A stretch of 59,278 nucleotides of DNA, taken from JANPBY01 sp031430645 (GTDB taxonomy: Bacteria; Actinomycetota; Actinomycetes; DATJPE01). Positions 50,399-57,722 of this stretch are shown here, in pieces; the first letter of the stretch is position 1, and the number at the start of each line of letters is the position of its first letter. Both the position numbers and the translations under genes were made by a program. The notes under the pieces were generated by a model. The model saw only the letters and a list, made by a program, of their open reading frames with translations. It was not told the origin of the DNA and did not search any database. Location of the stretch: positions 1 through 59,278 of the forward strand of contig JANPBY010000112.1 in the NCBI GenBank assembly GCA_031430645.1, in the 5' to 3' direction.

Positions 50399-51358
50399 GT
50401 GACGACCGTCCAGCAGGCTCCCATCGGCCGCTTCGAGCGCTTCCAGCTCGCCAGCGCACGCATCCCTTTCCGCGCGAAGGTCGCGGTGGTGTGGACCCTC
50501 ATCGGCCTCGTGCTGGTGGGTCTGTTCGCGGTCGCCGACTTCGACGTCTCCTTCATGCTGGACAAGTTCGGCTACGTCCTCGCAGGACTGCGATCCACGC
50601 TCGTCATCGCCATCGGGGCCATAGCTCTCGCCTGCTTCATGGCTCTCATCGGCGCCTTGTGCCGCCTGTCCTCCAACCCCGTGCTGTACGGCGTCTCCGG
50701 CTTCTACACCTCGTTCTTCCGGGGGACGCCTCTGATCGTCCAGCTCTTCCTGATCTACCTGGCGCTGCCCCAGATCGCGGCGGGGTTCGGCAACGCGCGG
50801 TTCACGGACCTGATGACCATCACGGCGATCCAGGCCGGGATCATCGGCCTGGGGCTGAACTACGGCGCCTACATGACCGAGATCTTCCGGGCCGGCATCC
50901 AGTCGGTGCCGCATGGCCAGTGGGAGGCCGCCGAGGCGCTCGGGATGGCATACCGCCAACGGATGCGCCGGGTGATCCTTCCTCAGGCCATGCGGGTCAT
51001 CATCCCGCCGACGGGCAACGAGTTCATCGCCATGCTCAAGGACACCGCCCTCGTGGGCTTCCTCGGCGTGGCCGCCGGCAACGAGGAGATCTTCCGCAGA
51101 GCCACCTTGGTGGGCAAGGCCGGCTTCCGGAATCTGGAGGCCCTGCTGATCGCCGCCCTGATCTACTGGGCGCTCACGGCAATCTTCACCGTGTTCCAGG
51201 CCAAGCTCGAGCGGCGGCTCAGCAAGGGTTACGTGCGGACCAGCATGGCCCCGACGGCTGTCACGGCAGCGGTCGTCGCGCAGCCCGGCCTGGCCGGGCC
51301 GTTCGCGCCCACAGGAGTCAGCGACGACATCGTGCACGACCAAAGGGGTGCGCCATGA
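50399..51358 (+). CDS. Amino-acid ABC transporter permease (HisM/GlnP type)
   Basis: A 319-residue permease with about five or six spans (VVWTLIGLVLVGLFAVADF; TLVIAIGAIALACFMALIGA; ALLIAALIYWALTAIFTVF). Diagnostic motifs are FFRGTPLIVQLFLIYLALP and the EAA loop that contacts the ATPase (HGQWEAAEALGMAYRQRMRR). It is the only permease in the operon, so it probably works as a homodimer. The GTG start overlaps nothing, but its stop overlaps the ATPase gene by ATGA. The C-terminus has about 40 extra polar residues. Confidence 0.93.
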   Translation: MTTVQQAPIGRFERFQLASARIPFRAKVAVVWTLIGLVLVGLFAVADFDVSFMLDKFGYVLAGLRSTLVIAIGAIALACFMALIGALCRLSSNPVLYGVSGFYTSFFRGTPLIVQLFLIYLALPQIAAGFGNARFTDLMTITAIQAGIIGLGLNYGAYMTEIFRAGIQSVPHGQWEAAEALGMAYRQRMRRVILPQAMRVIIPPTGNEFIAMLKDTALVGFLGVAAGNEEIFRRATLVGKAGFRNLEALLIAALIYWALTAIFTVFQAKLERRLSKGYVRTSMAPTAVTAAVVAQPGLAGPFAPTGVSDDIVHDQRGAP

Positions 51359-52122
51359 CGCCGCGCTCTTCCCAGGACGTCGTGGTCAAGGTCGAGGGTC
51401 TGCACAAGAGTTTCGGCGACCTCGAGGTGCTCAGCGGGGTCGACCTCGACGTCCACCGCGGCGAGGTCGTCGTCATCTTCGGTCGCTCAGGCTCGGGGAA
51501 GAGCACACTTCTTCGTTGCATCAACTTCCTCGAGGACCCGACCGAGGGGTCGATCGAGGTGGCTGGCCTCCGGCTGCAAGGCGGACACCGAACCCGTCAC
51601 AAGCGGGAGCAGGTGCGTCAGCTGCGCATCAAGGCGGGCATGGTGTTCCAGCAGTTCAACCTCTTCCCGCACTTGACGGTGCTCCAGAACGTCGTCGAGG
51701 CGCCCGTCCGGGTCAAGGGGATGTCCAAGGACGCCGCCCAAACCATAGGCCTCCGGCTGCTCGACGTCGTTGGGCTCGCAGACAAGGCCCACGTCCACCC
51801 CATCCGGCTCTCCGGCGGGCAGCAGCAGCGGGTGGCGATCGCCCGCGCCTTAGCCATGGAACCCGAGGTGATGCTGTTCGACGAGCCGACCTCAGCCCTT
51901 GACCCCGAGCTCATCGGCGAGGTTCTCTCCGTGATGCGGAACCTCGCCAAGGCCCACATGACCATGATCGTGGTGACGCACGAGATGGGCTTCGCCCGTG
52001 AGGTCGCCAACCAGATGTGCTTCTTCCACGAAGGTCGACTTCTCGAGCAGGGCACTCCCGACGAGTTGTTCAATCACACGCGGCACCCGGAGACACGCCA
52101 GTTCCTCGAGGCGGTCCTGTAG
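51355..52122 (+). CDS. Amino-acid ABC transporter ATP-binding protein (GlnQ type)
   Basis: A 255-residue ATPase of the polar amino-acid uptake family. It has Walker A GRSGSGKSTLLRCIN (45-59), the Q-loop FQQFNLFPHLTVLQNV, the signature LSGGQQQRVAIARALAM, Walker B VMLFDEPTSALDPE and the H-loop VVTHEMGFA. All functional residues are present and length is typical. The ATG overlaps the permease stop by 4 nt, completing a binding protein-permease-ATPase operon. The exact amino acid is not decided by sequence. Confidence 0.96.
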   Translation: MTPRSSQDVVVKVEGLHKSFGDLEVLSGVDLDVHRGEVVVIFGRSGSGKSTLLRCINFLEDPTEGSIEVAGLRLQGGHRTRHKREQVRQLRIKAGMVFQQFNLFPHLTVLQNVVEAPVRVKGMSKDAAQTIGLRLLDVVGLADKAHVHPIRLSGGQQQRVAIARALAMEPEVMLFDEPTSALDPELIGEVLSVMRNLAKAHMTMIVVTHEMGFAREVANQMCFFHEGRLLEQGTPDELFNHTRHPETRQFLEAVL

Positions 52123-52279
52123 GTCGTCCGAAGAGGGGCGGATGGAGCCAGCGAGCTGCCCTAGCCGCCGATGGTGGACCTCGGGCGGGCGGGGCCAACC
52201 TCGGCACCCTGAACACGGTAACCGCACCCTAACCAGAGCGACAGTGGGACGCCGGCCGTGGCGGTGGTGTCTGAGTTCA

Positions 52280-52511
52280 GGACATCGTTCGCAGGTGTCT
52301 CGGGACATCGTTCACATCCTGGAGTGAGAGGTGAACGGTGGGTATGCAGCTTGTGGTCGCAGCCGTGCTGGTCGAGGGCAGGTCCAAGAGCGACGTCGCC
52401 CGTGACTACGGGGTGAAGCGCCCTAAACCCGTATGACAGCGGCAGAGAACCTAGGTCGCTTCAACAAGCCAAAACGTGAACGATCTCGCGGGACACCTGT
52501 GAACGGTGTCC
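52280..52511. mobile_element. Miniature IS481-like element (deletion derivative)
   Basis: Inverted arms at 52280-52315 and 52476-52511 match at 31 of 36 positions (core GTGAACGAT...GACACCTG...). The arms have the GAACGATGTCC...GACATCGTTC look of IS481-family ends in actinobacteria. Between them only a start of a transposase remains (52338-52436), so most of the gene was deleted and the element is about 230-255 bp. It ends directly beside the 3' end of tRNA-Ser(CGA). Confidence 0.72.
52338..52436 (+). pseudogene. IS481-type transposase, N-terminal remnant (32 residues)
   Basis: From GTG 52338 the frame reads MQLVVAAVLVEGRSKSDVAR DYGVK (in two parts: MQLVVAAVLVEGRSKSDVAR and DYGVK) then soon stops. 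This is the first helix-turn-helix of IS481 transposases. The DDE catalytic domain is missing, so no transposase can be made. It lies just inside the left arm of the miniature element, where the transposase start normally is. Confidence 0.75.
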
Positions 52512-52520
52512 CGCGAGATC
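52482..52520 (-). terminator. Strong terminator hairpin of tRNA-Ser(CGA), made from the IS arm
   Basis: A perfect 16-bp inverted repeat (GATCTCGCGGGACACC and GGTGTCCCGCGAGATC) with a 7-nt loop lies 4 nt past the tRNA's 3' end on the minus strand and is followed by GTTCACGTTTTGG. It overlaps the right arm of the miniature IS481-like element, so the element seems to have supplied the terminator. Confidence 0.75.
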
Positions 52521-52524
52521 ACAA

Positions 52525-52614
52525 TGGCGGTGGCGGTGGGATTTGAACCCACGGAGAGGTTGCCCCCTCACACGCTTTCGAGGCGTGCTCCTTCGGCCGC
52601 TCGGACACGCCACC
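52525..52614 (-). tRNA. tRNA-Ser, anticodon CGA
   Basis: A class II tRNA of 90 nt including CCA. On the minus strand the acceptor arms GGTGGCG and CGCCACC pair perfectly, followed by G and CCA. The anticodon stem CACGC/GCGTG encloses CTCGAAA, giving CGA (reads UCG). The T-loop GGTTCAAATCC and a long variable arm are present. Confidence 0.98.
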
Positions 52615-52621
52615 GTCGAGG

Positions 52622-52651
52622 AGGATACCGGAGCAGAACCGTCGGTCAGAA
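52622..52651 (-). promoter_or_regulatory. Promoter of tRNA-Ser(CGA)
   Basis: On the minus strand TTCTGA (-35-like, 52646-52651) and TATCCT (-10, 52622-52627) are separated by 18 nt, and CCTCGAC (7 nt) joins the -10 to the tRNA. The block CCGGTATCCTCCTCGAC is identical to that before tRNA-Ser(GGA). The -35 overlaps the stop codon of tadA. Confidence 0.65.
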
Positions 52652-53131
52652 ACCCGATGGCTGGTCACGACCCGTGGCACGTTGGGCCGAAAACCAGCCG
52701 GAAAGCAGCTCGGAGCACTCGGATTCGAGCACCCCACCGACCACCTCGGGCCGGTGGTTGAGGCGTTGATCGCGCAGCACGTCCCACAACGAACCGGCGG
52801 CACCGAGCTCAGGATTCCACGCACCGAAGACCACCCGGTCGACTCTGCTGAGCGTGGCCGCTCCCGCGCACATCGTGCAGGGCTCCAGCGTCACAACGAG
52901 CGTGCAGCCGGTGAGCCGCCAGCCACCCAGGGTCGCGGCCGCGGACCTGATGGCCAACACCTCCGCATGGGCCGTGGGATCTCCAGCCACTTCGCGCGAG
53001 TTCGCACCCGCGCCGATGACGGCCCCGGCGGAGTCGACGACCACTGCTCCGACGGGTACGTCTGCGTGCAGCGGAGCCGTACGCGCCTGTTCGAGGGCGA
53101 GCCGCATCCACGACTCATACGTCGAGAGCAT
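52646..53131 (-). CDS. tadA: tRNA-specific adenosine deaminase
   Basis: A 161-residue zinc deaminase that converts A34 of tRNA-Arg to inosine, an essential decoding step. The zinc and proton-shuttle motifs HAEVLAI (His/Glu near 56-58) and PCTMCAGA (Cys near 86 and 89) are intact, with the family's FGAWNPELGAAGSLWDVL. The ATG at 53131 has no clear ribosome site; an ATG at 53107 is an alternative. The upstream gene encodes its usual actinobacterial associated protein and ends 12 nt before. The stop codon region doubles as the -35 of tRNA-Ser(CGA). Confidence 0.94.
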   Translation of the reverse strand: MLSTYESWMRLALEQARTAPLHADVPVGAVVVDSAGAVIGAGANSREVAGDPTAHAEVLAIRSAAATLGGWRLTGCTLVVTLEPCTMCAGAATLSRVDRVVFGAWNPELGAAGSLWDVLRDQRLNHRPEVVGGVLESECSELLSGWFSAQRATGRDQPSGF

Positions 53132-53143
53132 CGCTGCGCCGGC

Positions 53144-53629
53144 TCAGCCGAGCGCAGAATCGACGAGCGCCTCGTACTGCTCGCCGAACCCGAGCCGCGC
53201 GGCCACAGACCCGATCTGCTCGTCGGGATAGAGGTCGAGGTCCTCGCACAGCATCGCGAGCTCCATCGCCGGCAGTCCGAGGTCGGCGAAGATCTCGAGG
53301 TCCCCAGCAGGAGACACCTCGTCGAGCTCCTCGCCCTCAGGCTGGTCGAGGCCAAGATGGTCGATCACGGCGGCTGCGAGCGGCCAATCTTGGGCGCACG
53401 TCACGTCGGAGAGCAACAGGCGTACGTCGTCGCCGAGCACCCGCGCGGCAACGAAGAAATCCTCCGCGACAGACACGAACCCGAGTGTCCCGCCTTCGCC
53501 CGGCTGCTGGCGCAACGCGTGCAGGAACGTCGACAACTCATCGCCCAGCCGGGTCTGCATGGGCTGTACCTGCCAGAGGCCGTCCTCGCGCACAGCGATC
53601 ATGGCAAAGTCCACGCCGGCGTCGTCCAT
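53144..53629 (-). CDS. tRNA adenosine deaminase-associated protein
   Basis: A 161-residue acidic protein that always accompanies tadA in actinobacteria. Visible segments are VDFAMIAVREDGLWQVQPM, EDFFVAARVLGDDVRLLLSD, AAVIDHLGLDQPEGEELDEV and the ending LGFGEQYEALVDSALG. Its role is unknown; partnership with TadA is inferred only from constant adjacency. ATG 53629 is the first plausible start that contains the conserved N-terminus. It diverges from upp, and the two starts are only about 75 nt apart. Confidence 0.85.
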   Translation of the reverse strand: MDDAGVDFAMIAVREDGLWQVQPMQTRLGDELSTFLHALRQQPGEGGTLGFVSVAEDFFVAARVLGDDVRLLLSDVTCAQDWPLAAAVIDHLGLDQPEGEELDEVSPAGDLEIFADLGLPAMELAMLCEDLDLYPDEQIGSVAARLGFGEQYEALVDSALG

Positions 53630-53691
53630 GAGCGCATCGTCGCAGACACCGCGCCCCGGCGACAGGCAGAACAGATCGTTGGCCGGGGCGC

Positions 53692-53697
53692 TAGCCT
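53692..53697 (+). promoter_or_regulatory. -10 element (TAGCCT) of leaderless upp
   Basis: TAGCCT is followed by CAGCCCC (7 nt) and the ATG at 53705; no ribosome binding site precedes the gene. Confidence 0.6.
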
Positions 53698-53704
53698 CAG
53701 CCCC

Positions 53705-54340
53705 ATGCGAACGCTCGTCGTCGACCACCCACTCGTCGCCCACAAGCTCACCACCCTCCGCGACGAACGCACAGACTCCCCCACCTTCCGACGACTGGCG
53801 GACGAGTTGGTGACCTTGCTGGCCTACGAGGCGACCCGCGAGGTCCGCACCGAGCCGGTCGAGGTCATGACCCCGGTGGCGGCGGCAACCGGCGTACGCC
53901 TCGCGCAGCCCAAGCCGCTCGTCGTCCCGATCTTGCGCGCCGGCCTCGGGATGCTCGAAGGGATGCAGCGCCTGCTGCCGACCGCGGAGGTCGGGTTCCT
54001 CGGCATGGTGCGCGACGAGGAGACTCTGATGGCGTCGACCTACGCCAACCGGATCCCTGAGGACCTGACGGGCCGCCAGTGCTACGTGCTTGACCCCATG
54101 CTGGCCACGGGCGGCACTCTCGTGGCGGCCGTACGACTCCTGCTCGACCGAGGTGCCATGGACATCACCGCGATCTGCCTGCTGGCAGCGCCCGAGGGCA
54201 TTGCCTACGTCGAGGAGGACCTCGGCGCCCAGGCCCCGGTCCGGCTCGTGACCGCCGGCCTGGACGAGAAGCTCAACGAGCACGGCTACATCGTCCCCGG
54301 CCTCGGCGACGCCGGAGATCGCCTCTACGGCCTCGTCTAA
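53705..54340 (+). CDS. upp: Uracil phosphoribosyltransferase
   Basis: A 211-residue uracil salvage enzyme (uracil + PRPP to UMP). It shows VDHPLVAHKLTTLRDERTDS at the start, the AQPKPLVVPILRAGLGMLEG segment, the PRPP-binding loop YVLDPMLATGGTL and the uracil-contacting GYIVPGLGDAGDRLYG end. The length is typical. The ATG is fixed by the TAGCCT element 7 nt upstream, and the frame is open far upstream without homology. It converges on pntB, with a dispersed palindromic repeat in the interval. Confidence 0.96.
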   Translation: MRTLVVDHPLVAHKLTTLRDERTDSPTFRRLADELVTLLAYEATREVRTEPVEVMTPVAAATGVRLAQPKPLVVPILRAGLGMLEGMQRLLPTAEVGFLGMVRDEETLMASTYANRIPEDLTGRQCYVLDPMLATGGTLVAAVRLLLDRGAMDITAICLLAAPEGIAYVEEDLGAQAPVRLVTAGLDEKLNEHGYIVPGLGDAGDRLYGLV

Positions 54341-54345
54341 CCTCG

Positions 54346-54425
54346 TCTTCACGCGCCAAATCGGGGCCGTGAGCGTGGTATTTCACGCGTGAGGACGGCG
54401 TGTCGCGCGTAAAGTTGGGGGTGGG
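54346..54425. repeat. Palindromic dispersed repeat, copy 2
   Basis: Bases 54370-54425 on the minus strand match copy 1 (37263-37318) at 52 of 56 positions. The terminal arms (CTTTACGCGC and its near-inverse at 54348-54357) can pair but less perfectly than in copy 1. This copy lies free between upp and the convergent pntB and could act as a bidirectional terminator. Confidence 0.8.
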
Positions 54426-54432
54426 GGTCGGG

Positions 54433-55812
54433 TTAGACGGATTTGAGGGCGCTGACGACTTTGGTGAGGGAGTCTTTGGCGTCGCCGAAGAGCAGGGTCG
54501 TGTTCTGCTGATAGAGCAGGTCGTTCTCGATGCCGGCGAAGCCGGGGCGCATGGAGCGCTTGAGGAAGATGACGTTTTGGGCCAGGTCGACGTCCAGGAT
54601 CGGCATCCCCGAGATCGGCGTGCCGGGGGTACGCGCTGCAGGGTTCACCACGTCGTTCGCACCGATCACTAGCACCACGTCCGTCGTGCCGAACTGCGGG
54701 TTGACCTCGTCCATCTCCTTGAGTTGCTCGTACGGCACGTTGGCCTCGGCAAGCAACACATTCATGTGGCCAGGCATCCGGCCGGCAACAGGGTGGATAC
54801 CGTAGAGGACTTCGACGCCCTTCTCCTGCAACAGGTCCGCGAGCTCGCGCACCGTGTGCTGGGCCTGGGCGACTGCGAGGCCGTACCCCGGCACGATGAT
54901 GACCTTCTCGGCATAGGCGAGCAGGATCGCGACATCGTCGGGGCTGGTCGAGCGCACCGGACGGTCCACCCCACCGGTCGCCGCGCCGGCACTCGACCCA
55001 CCGCGCAAGGCACCGAACAGCGTCGAGGTCACCGGGCGGCCCATCGCCTGCGCCATGAGCCGGGTCAGGATCGTTCCGGAGGCGCCGACCAGGGTGCCCG
55101 CGACGAGCAGGAGGACGTTGCCGAGCACGTAGCCGGAGGCTGCCACTGTCAGACCGGTGAAGGCGTTGAGCAATGAGATGACGATAGGGACATCCGCCCC
55201 ACCGACGGGAAGCACGAACAGCACACCGGCAACGAGCGAGAGTGCGGCGATGACGACAACGCCGTACGTCGACGCGTCACCCGATCCATCCTCGAAGAAC
55301 ACCCAGCCGGACACGGAGATGGCGCCGACGAGGGATCCAGCGAACAACAAGGCGTGCAAGGGCAGGACGACGGGACGCGTGGTCATGACCTCCTGCAGCT
55401 TCAGGAAGGTGACCACCGATCCGGAGAACGAGATCGAGCCGACAACCACCGTGAACAGCGACGCGACCAGTGGGAACCCACCGCCGGTCTCGGGGATCTC
55501 CAGAGCCGCCACGATCGCGGCTGCCCCGCCACCCACCCCGTTGAACAGCGCAACCAGCTGCGGCATCGCCGTCATCGGCACCTGCCGGGCGGCCGGAACC
55601 GCCACGATCGAGCCCACAACGATCGCCGCCAAGATCAGCGGAAGGTGGTCGAGTTCGAAGGCAAACAGGGTCGTGACAACGGCGAGAACTGCACCGAACG
55701 CCCCGATCAAGTTTCCGTTGCGCGCCGTGCGCGGCGATGACAGGCCTTTCAGGGCGAGGATGAAGCAGACAGCCGCGAGGAGATAGGCGACCGAGACCCA
55801 GGTGTCGGTCAT
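54433..55812 (-). CDS. pntB: Proton-translocating NAD(P) transhydrogenase, beta subunit
   Basis: A 459-residue subunit. The N-terminal ~260 residues have eight or nine membrane spans (VSVAYLLAAVCFILALKGLS; DHLPLILAAIVVGSIVAVPA), and the C-terminal ~190 form the NADP(H)-binding domain III: VIIVPGYGLAVAQAQHTVRE, IHPVAGRMPGHMNVLLAEAN and the GANDVVNPAAR loop. The enzyme uses the proton gradient to reduce NADP with NADH. The gene overlaps the short alpha-2 gene by ATGA and is the last of three in the operon. Confidence 0.96.
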   Translation of the reverse strand: MTDTWVSVAYLLAAVCFILALKGLSSPRTARNGNLIGAFGAVLAVVTTLFAFELDHLPLILAAIVVGSIVAVPAARQVPMTAMPQLVALFNGVGGGAAAIVAALEIPETGGGFPLVASLFTVVVGSISFSGSVVTFLKLQEVMTTRPVVLPLHALLFAGSLVGAISVSGWVFFEDGSGDASTYGVVVIAALSLVAGVLFVLPVGGADVPIVISLLNAFTGLTVAASGYVLGNVLLLVAGTLVGASGTILTRLMAQAMGRPVTSTLFGALRGGSSAGAATGGVDRPVRSTSPDDVAILLAYAEKVIIVPGYGLAVAQAQHTVRELADLLQEKGVEVLYGIHPVAGRMPGHMNVLLAEANVPYEQLKEMDEVNPQFGTTDVVLVIGANDVVNPAARTPGTPISGMPILDVDLAQNVIFLKRSMRPGFAGIENDLLYQQNTTLLFGDAKDSLTKVVSALKSV

Positions 55813-56093
55813 CGCTTGCGGCCCTTGAACATCTCAAGCATCCGGTCGGTCACGACGAAGCCGCCGACCATGTTGATGGTCGACAGCACGACCGCTACGA
55901 GGCCTAGGACCAACCCCAAAGTGTCTTCGGCCTGCCCGGTCACGATGATCGCCCCGACGAGGATCACGCCGTGGATCGCGTTGGCCCCCGACATCAACGG
56001 GGTGTGCAAGGTCGTCGACACCTTGGAGACAACCTCGAAGCCGATGAACACCGACAGGACGAAGATCGTGAGCAGCGCCATCTCCTGGCTCAT
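55809..56093 (-). CDS. pntAb: NAD(P) transhydrogenase alpha subunit, membrane part (alpha-2)
   Basis: A 94-residue membrane subunit with three spans: LLTIFVLSVFIGFEVVSKVS, IHGVILVGAIIVTG and LVLGLVAVVLSTINMVGGFV, followed by the short basic end DRMLEMFKGRKR. It forms part of the proton channel with PntB. The ATG at 56093 overlaps the alpha-1 stop by 4 nt; the upstream extension of the frame is shadow. The split alpha subunit is the arrangement found in many actinobacteria and alphaproteobacteria. Confidence 0.94.
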   Translation of the reverse strand: MSQEMALLTIFVLSVFIGFEVVSKVSTTLHTPLMSGANAIHGVILVGAIIVTGQAEDTLGLVLGLVAVVLSTINMVGGFVVTDRMLEMFKGRKR

Positions 56094-57196
56094 ACGCTGA
56101 TCCCCTCTCGGACGACACCGTCGCGAGTGACCCAACAGCCGGCCACGATCTCGTCTTCGAAGTCAGGAACCACAACCCCGTCCTTCGTCATGAGCAGCAA
56201 CAGGTCTGACACGTTGCGTGCAAAGAGCCGGCTCGCGTCGACCGGCATCTGGGACGGCACGTCGCGTCCGCCCCAGACCGTGGCGCCACCGATGGTGACC
56301 ACCTCGCCGGCGACGACGCCTTCAACGTTGCCGCCGGACTCAGCGGCGAGGTCGACGACCACCGAGCCGGGCTTCATCGCCTCGACCATCGCGCGAGTCA
56401 CGAGCAGCGGGGCGGGACGGCCCGGGATCGCTGCAGTGGTGATGACCGCATCGGCGCCCGCGACGTACGGAGTCAGAAGGTCGCGTTGGCGGGCCGCGCG
56501 GTCCTCGCCCATCTCACGGGCATAGCCCCCAGCCCCTTCGAGGGACTCGAGGTCCAGCTCGACGAACTTGGCGCCCATCGAACGGACCTCGTCGGCCGAG
56601 GCGGGCCGCACGTCATAGGCGGAGACCACCGCCCCCAACCGCTTGGCCGTGGCGATCGCCTGGAGCCCGGCCACCCCAGCACCGAGCACGAGCACCTTCG
56701 CCGGCTTGATCGTGCCCGCCGCGGTCATGAGGAGCGGGAAGAACATCGGGAGCCGTTCGGCTGCCACCAGCGCGGCGCGGTATCCGGAGACGAGCGCCTG
56801 CGAGGTCAGCGCGTCCATCGACTGCGCACGGGAGATCCGGGGAAGTAGCTCCACCGACAGAGCGACGATGCCCGCCGCGCGTGCAGCCCGTACGCCTTCG
56901 GCGTTGGCGGCCGGTGCGAGAAAGCCGATCGTGACGGCCCCTCGATCAAGTCGCGCGACCTGGTCCGCCGTCAGGGGAGACACGTGGAGGACGACGTCAG
57001 CCCCGGCAAGTACGTCTCCCGCCACCGTGGTGGCTCCCGCAGCGACATAGGCCGCGTCGTCAGTGTGGGCATGGAAGCCGGCACCCGACTCGACCACGAC
57101 CTCAAGGCCCGCCTTCACCAGGCGAGCCACGGACTCAGGAACGGCTGCGACCCGGCGTTCACCGGCGCGCGTCTCAGCTGGAACGGCGACCTTCAC
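56090..57196 (-). CDS. pntAa: NAD(P) transhydrogenase alpha subunit, NAD-binding part (alpha-1)
   Basis: A 368-residue soluble NAD(H)-binding subunit (domain I). It has VKVAVPAETRAGERRVAAVP at the start, LVLGAGVAGLQAIATAKRLG for the dinucleotide, the mobile-loop-like EMGEDRAARQRD and PGRPAPLLVTRAMVEAMKPG. The GTG at 57196 is fixed by TAGGTT exactly 7 nt upstream, implying a leaderless mRNA; the open frame to 57235 has no homology. It is first in the operon pntAa-pntAb-pntB, each overlapping the next by 4 nt. Confidence 0.95.
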   Translation of the reverse strand: MKVAVPAETRAGERRVAAVPESVARLVKAGLEVVVESGAGFHAHTDDAAYVAAGATTVAGDVLAGADVVLHVSPLTADQVARLDRGAVTIGFLAPAANAEGVRAARAAGIVALSVELLPRISRAQSMDALTSQALVSGYRAALVAAERLPMFFPLLMTAAGTIKPAKVLVLGAGVAGLQAIATAKRLGAVVSAYDVRPASADEVRSMGAKFVELDLESLEGAGGYAREMGEDRAARQRDLLTPYVAGADAVITTAAIPGRPAPLLVTRAMVEAMKPGSVVVDLAAESGGNVEGVVAGEVVTIGGATVWGGRDVPSQMPVDASRLFARNVSDLLLLMTKDGVVVPDFEDEIVAGCWVTRDGVVREGISV

Positions 57197-57203
57197 GCCG
57201 GGC

Positions 57204-57209
57204 AACCTA
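57204..57209 (-). promoter_or_regulatory. -10 element (TAGGTT) of leaderless pntAa
   Basis: On the minus strand TAGGTT is followed by GCCCGGC (7 nt) and the GTG of pntAa, with no ribosome binding site. Confidence 0.6.
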
Positions 57210-57335
57210 GCGAAGAGCCGACGACGACCCGACACCGGCTCGCCGACGCTTCAGTCACGCGGGGTAATCCTTTTGCGTCATACTTCTTCTCAGGTGCGCG
57301 GCACAAGGACCGGGCCATATGAAAGGTGTACGTCT

Positions 57336-57722
57336 ATGAACGCCGGAGACTTCCTCTGGTACATGGTTGCCTTCTTCTTCTTCGTGATCTATTTCATGAT
57401 GATCTTCACAGTCATTGGTGACCTGTTCCGCAGTCCAGACATGTCTGGTGTAGTCAAGGCCATCTGGATCATCGCGCTGCTCTTCGTCCCCCTGATCACG
57501 CTGCTCCTCTACGTGATCATCCGTGGGAGCGGCATGTCAGAGCGTGCCGTGGCTGCCGCCGGCGTCCAGCGCGATCAGACGATCGCCTACGCGAACCAGA
57601 TCGTTGCGGACACCGGTGGCGCTTCGCCGACCAAGCAGATCGCGGACGCCAAGGCGCTCCACGACTCCGGCGCGATCAACGACGACGAGTTTGCGGCCCT
57701 GAAGGCCAAGGCTCTCGCCTGA
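57336..57722 (+). CDS. SHOCT domain-containing membrane protein with PLDc_N domain
   Basis: A 128-residue protein with two membrane spans (WYMVAFFFFVIYFMMIFTVI and AIWIIALLFVPLITLLLYVI), matching the PLDc_N type found at the start of cardiolipin synthases, then a cytoplasmic helix and a C-terminal SHOCT motif (IADAKALHDSGAINDDEFAA). Such proteins are common in actinobacteria; a role in oligomerisation or scaffolding at the membrane is suspected. The ATG has AAAGGTG upstream at a suitable distance. Its stop overlaps the start region of the SDR gene. Confidence 0.88.
   Translation: MNAGDFLWYMVAFFFFVIYFMMIFTVIGDLFRSPDMSGVVKAIWIIALLFVPLITLLLYVIIRGSGMSERAVAAAGVQRDQTIAYANQIVADTGGASPTKQIADAKALHDSGAINDDEFAALKAKALA

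Noticed and set aside
49343..51343. 666-codon minus-strand frame opposite the ABC transporter genes
   Set aside because: Shadow frame; the plus strand encodes a complete binding protein and permease.
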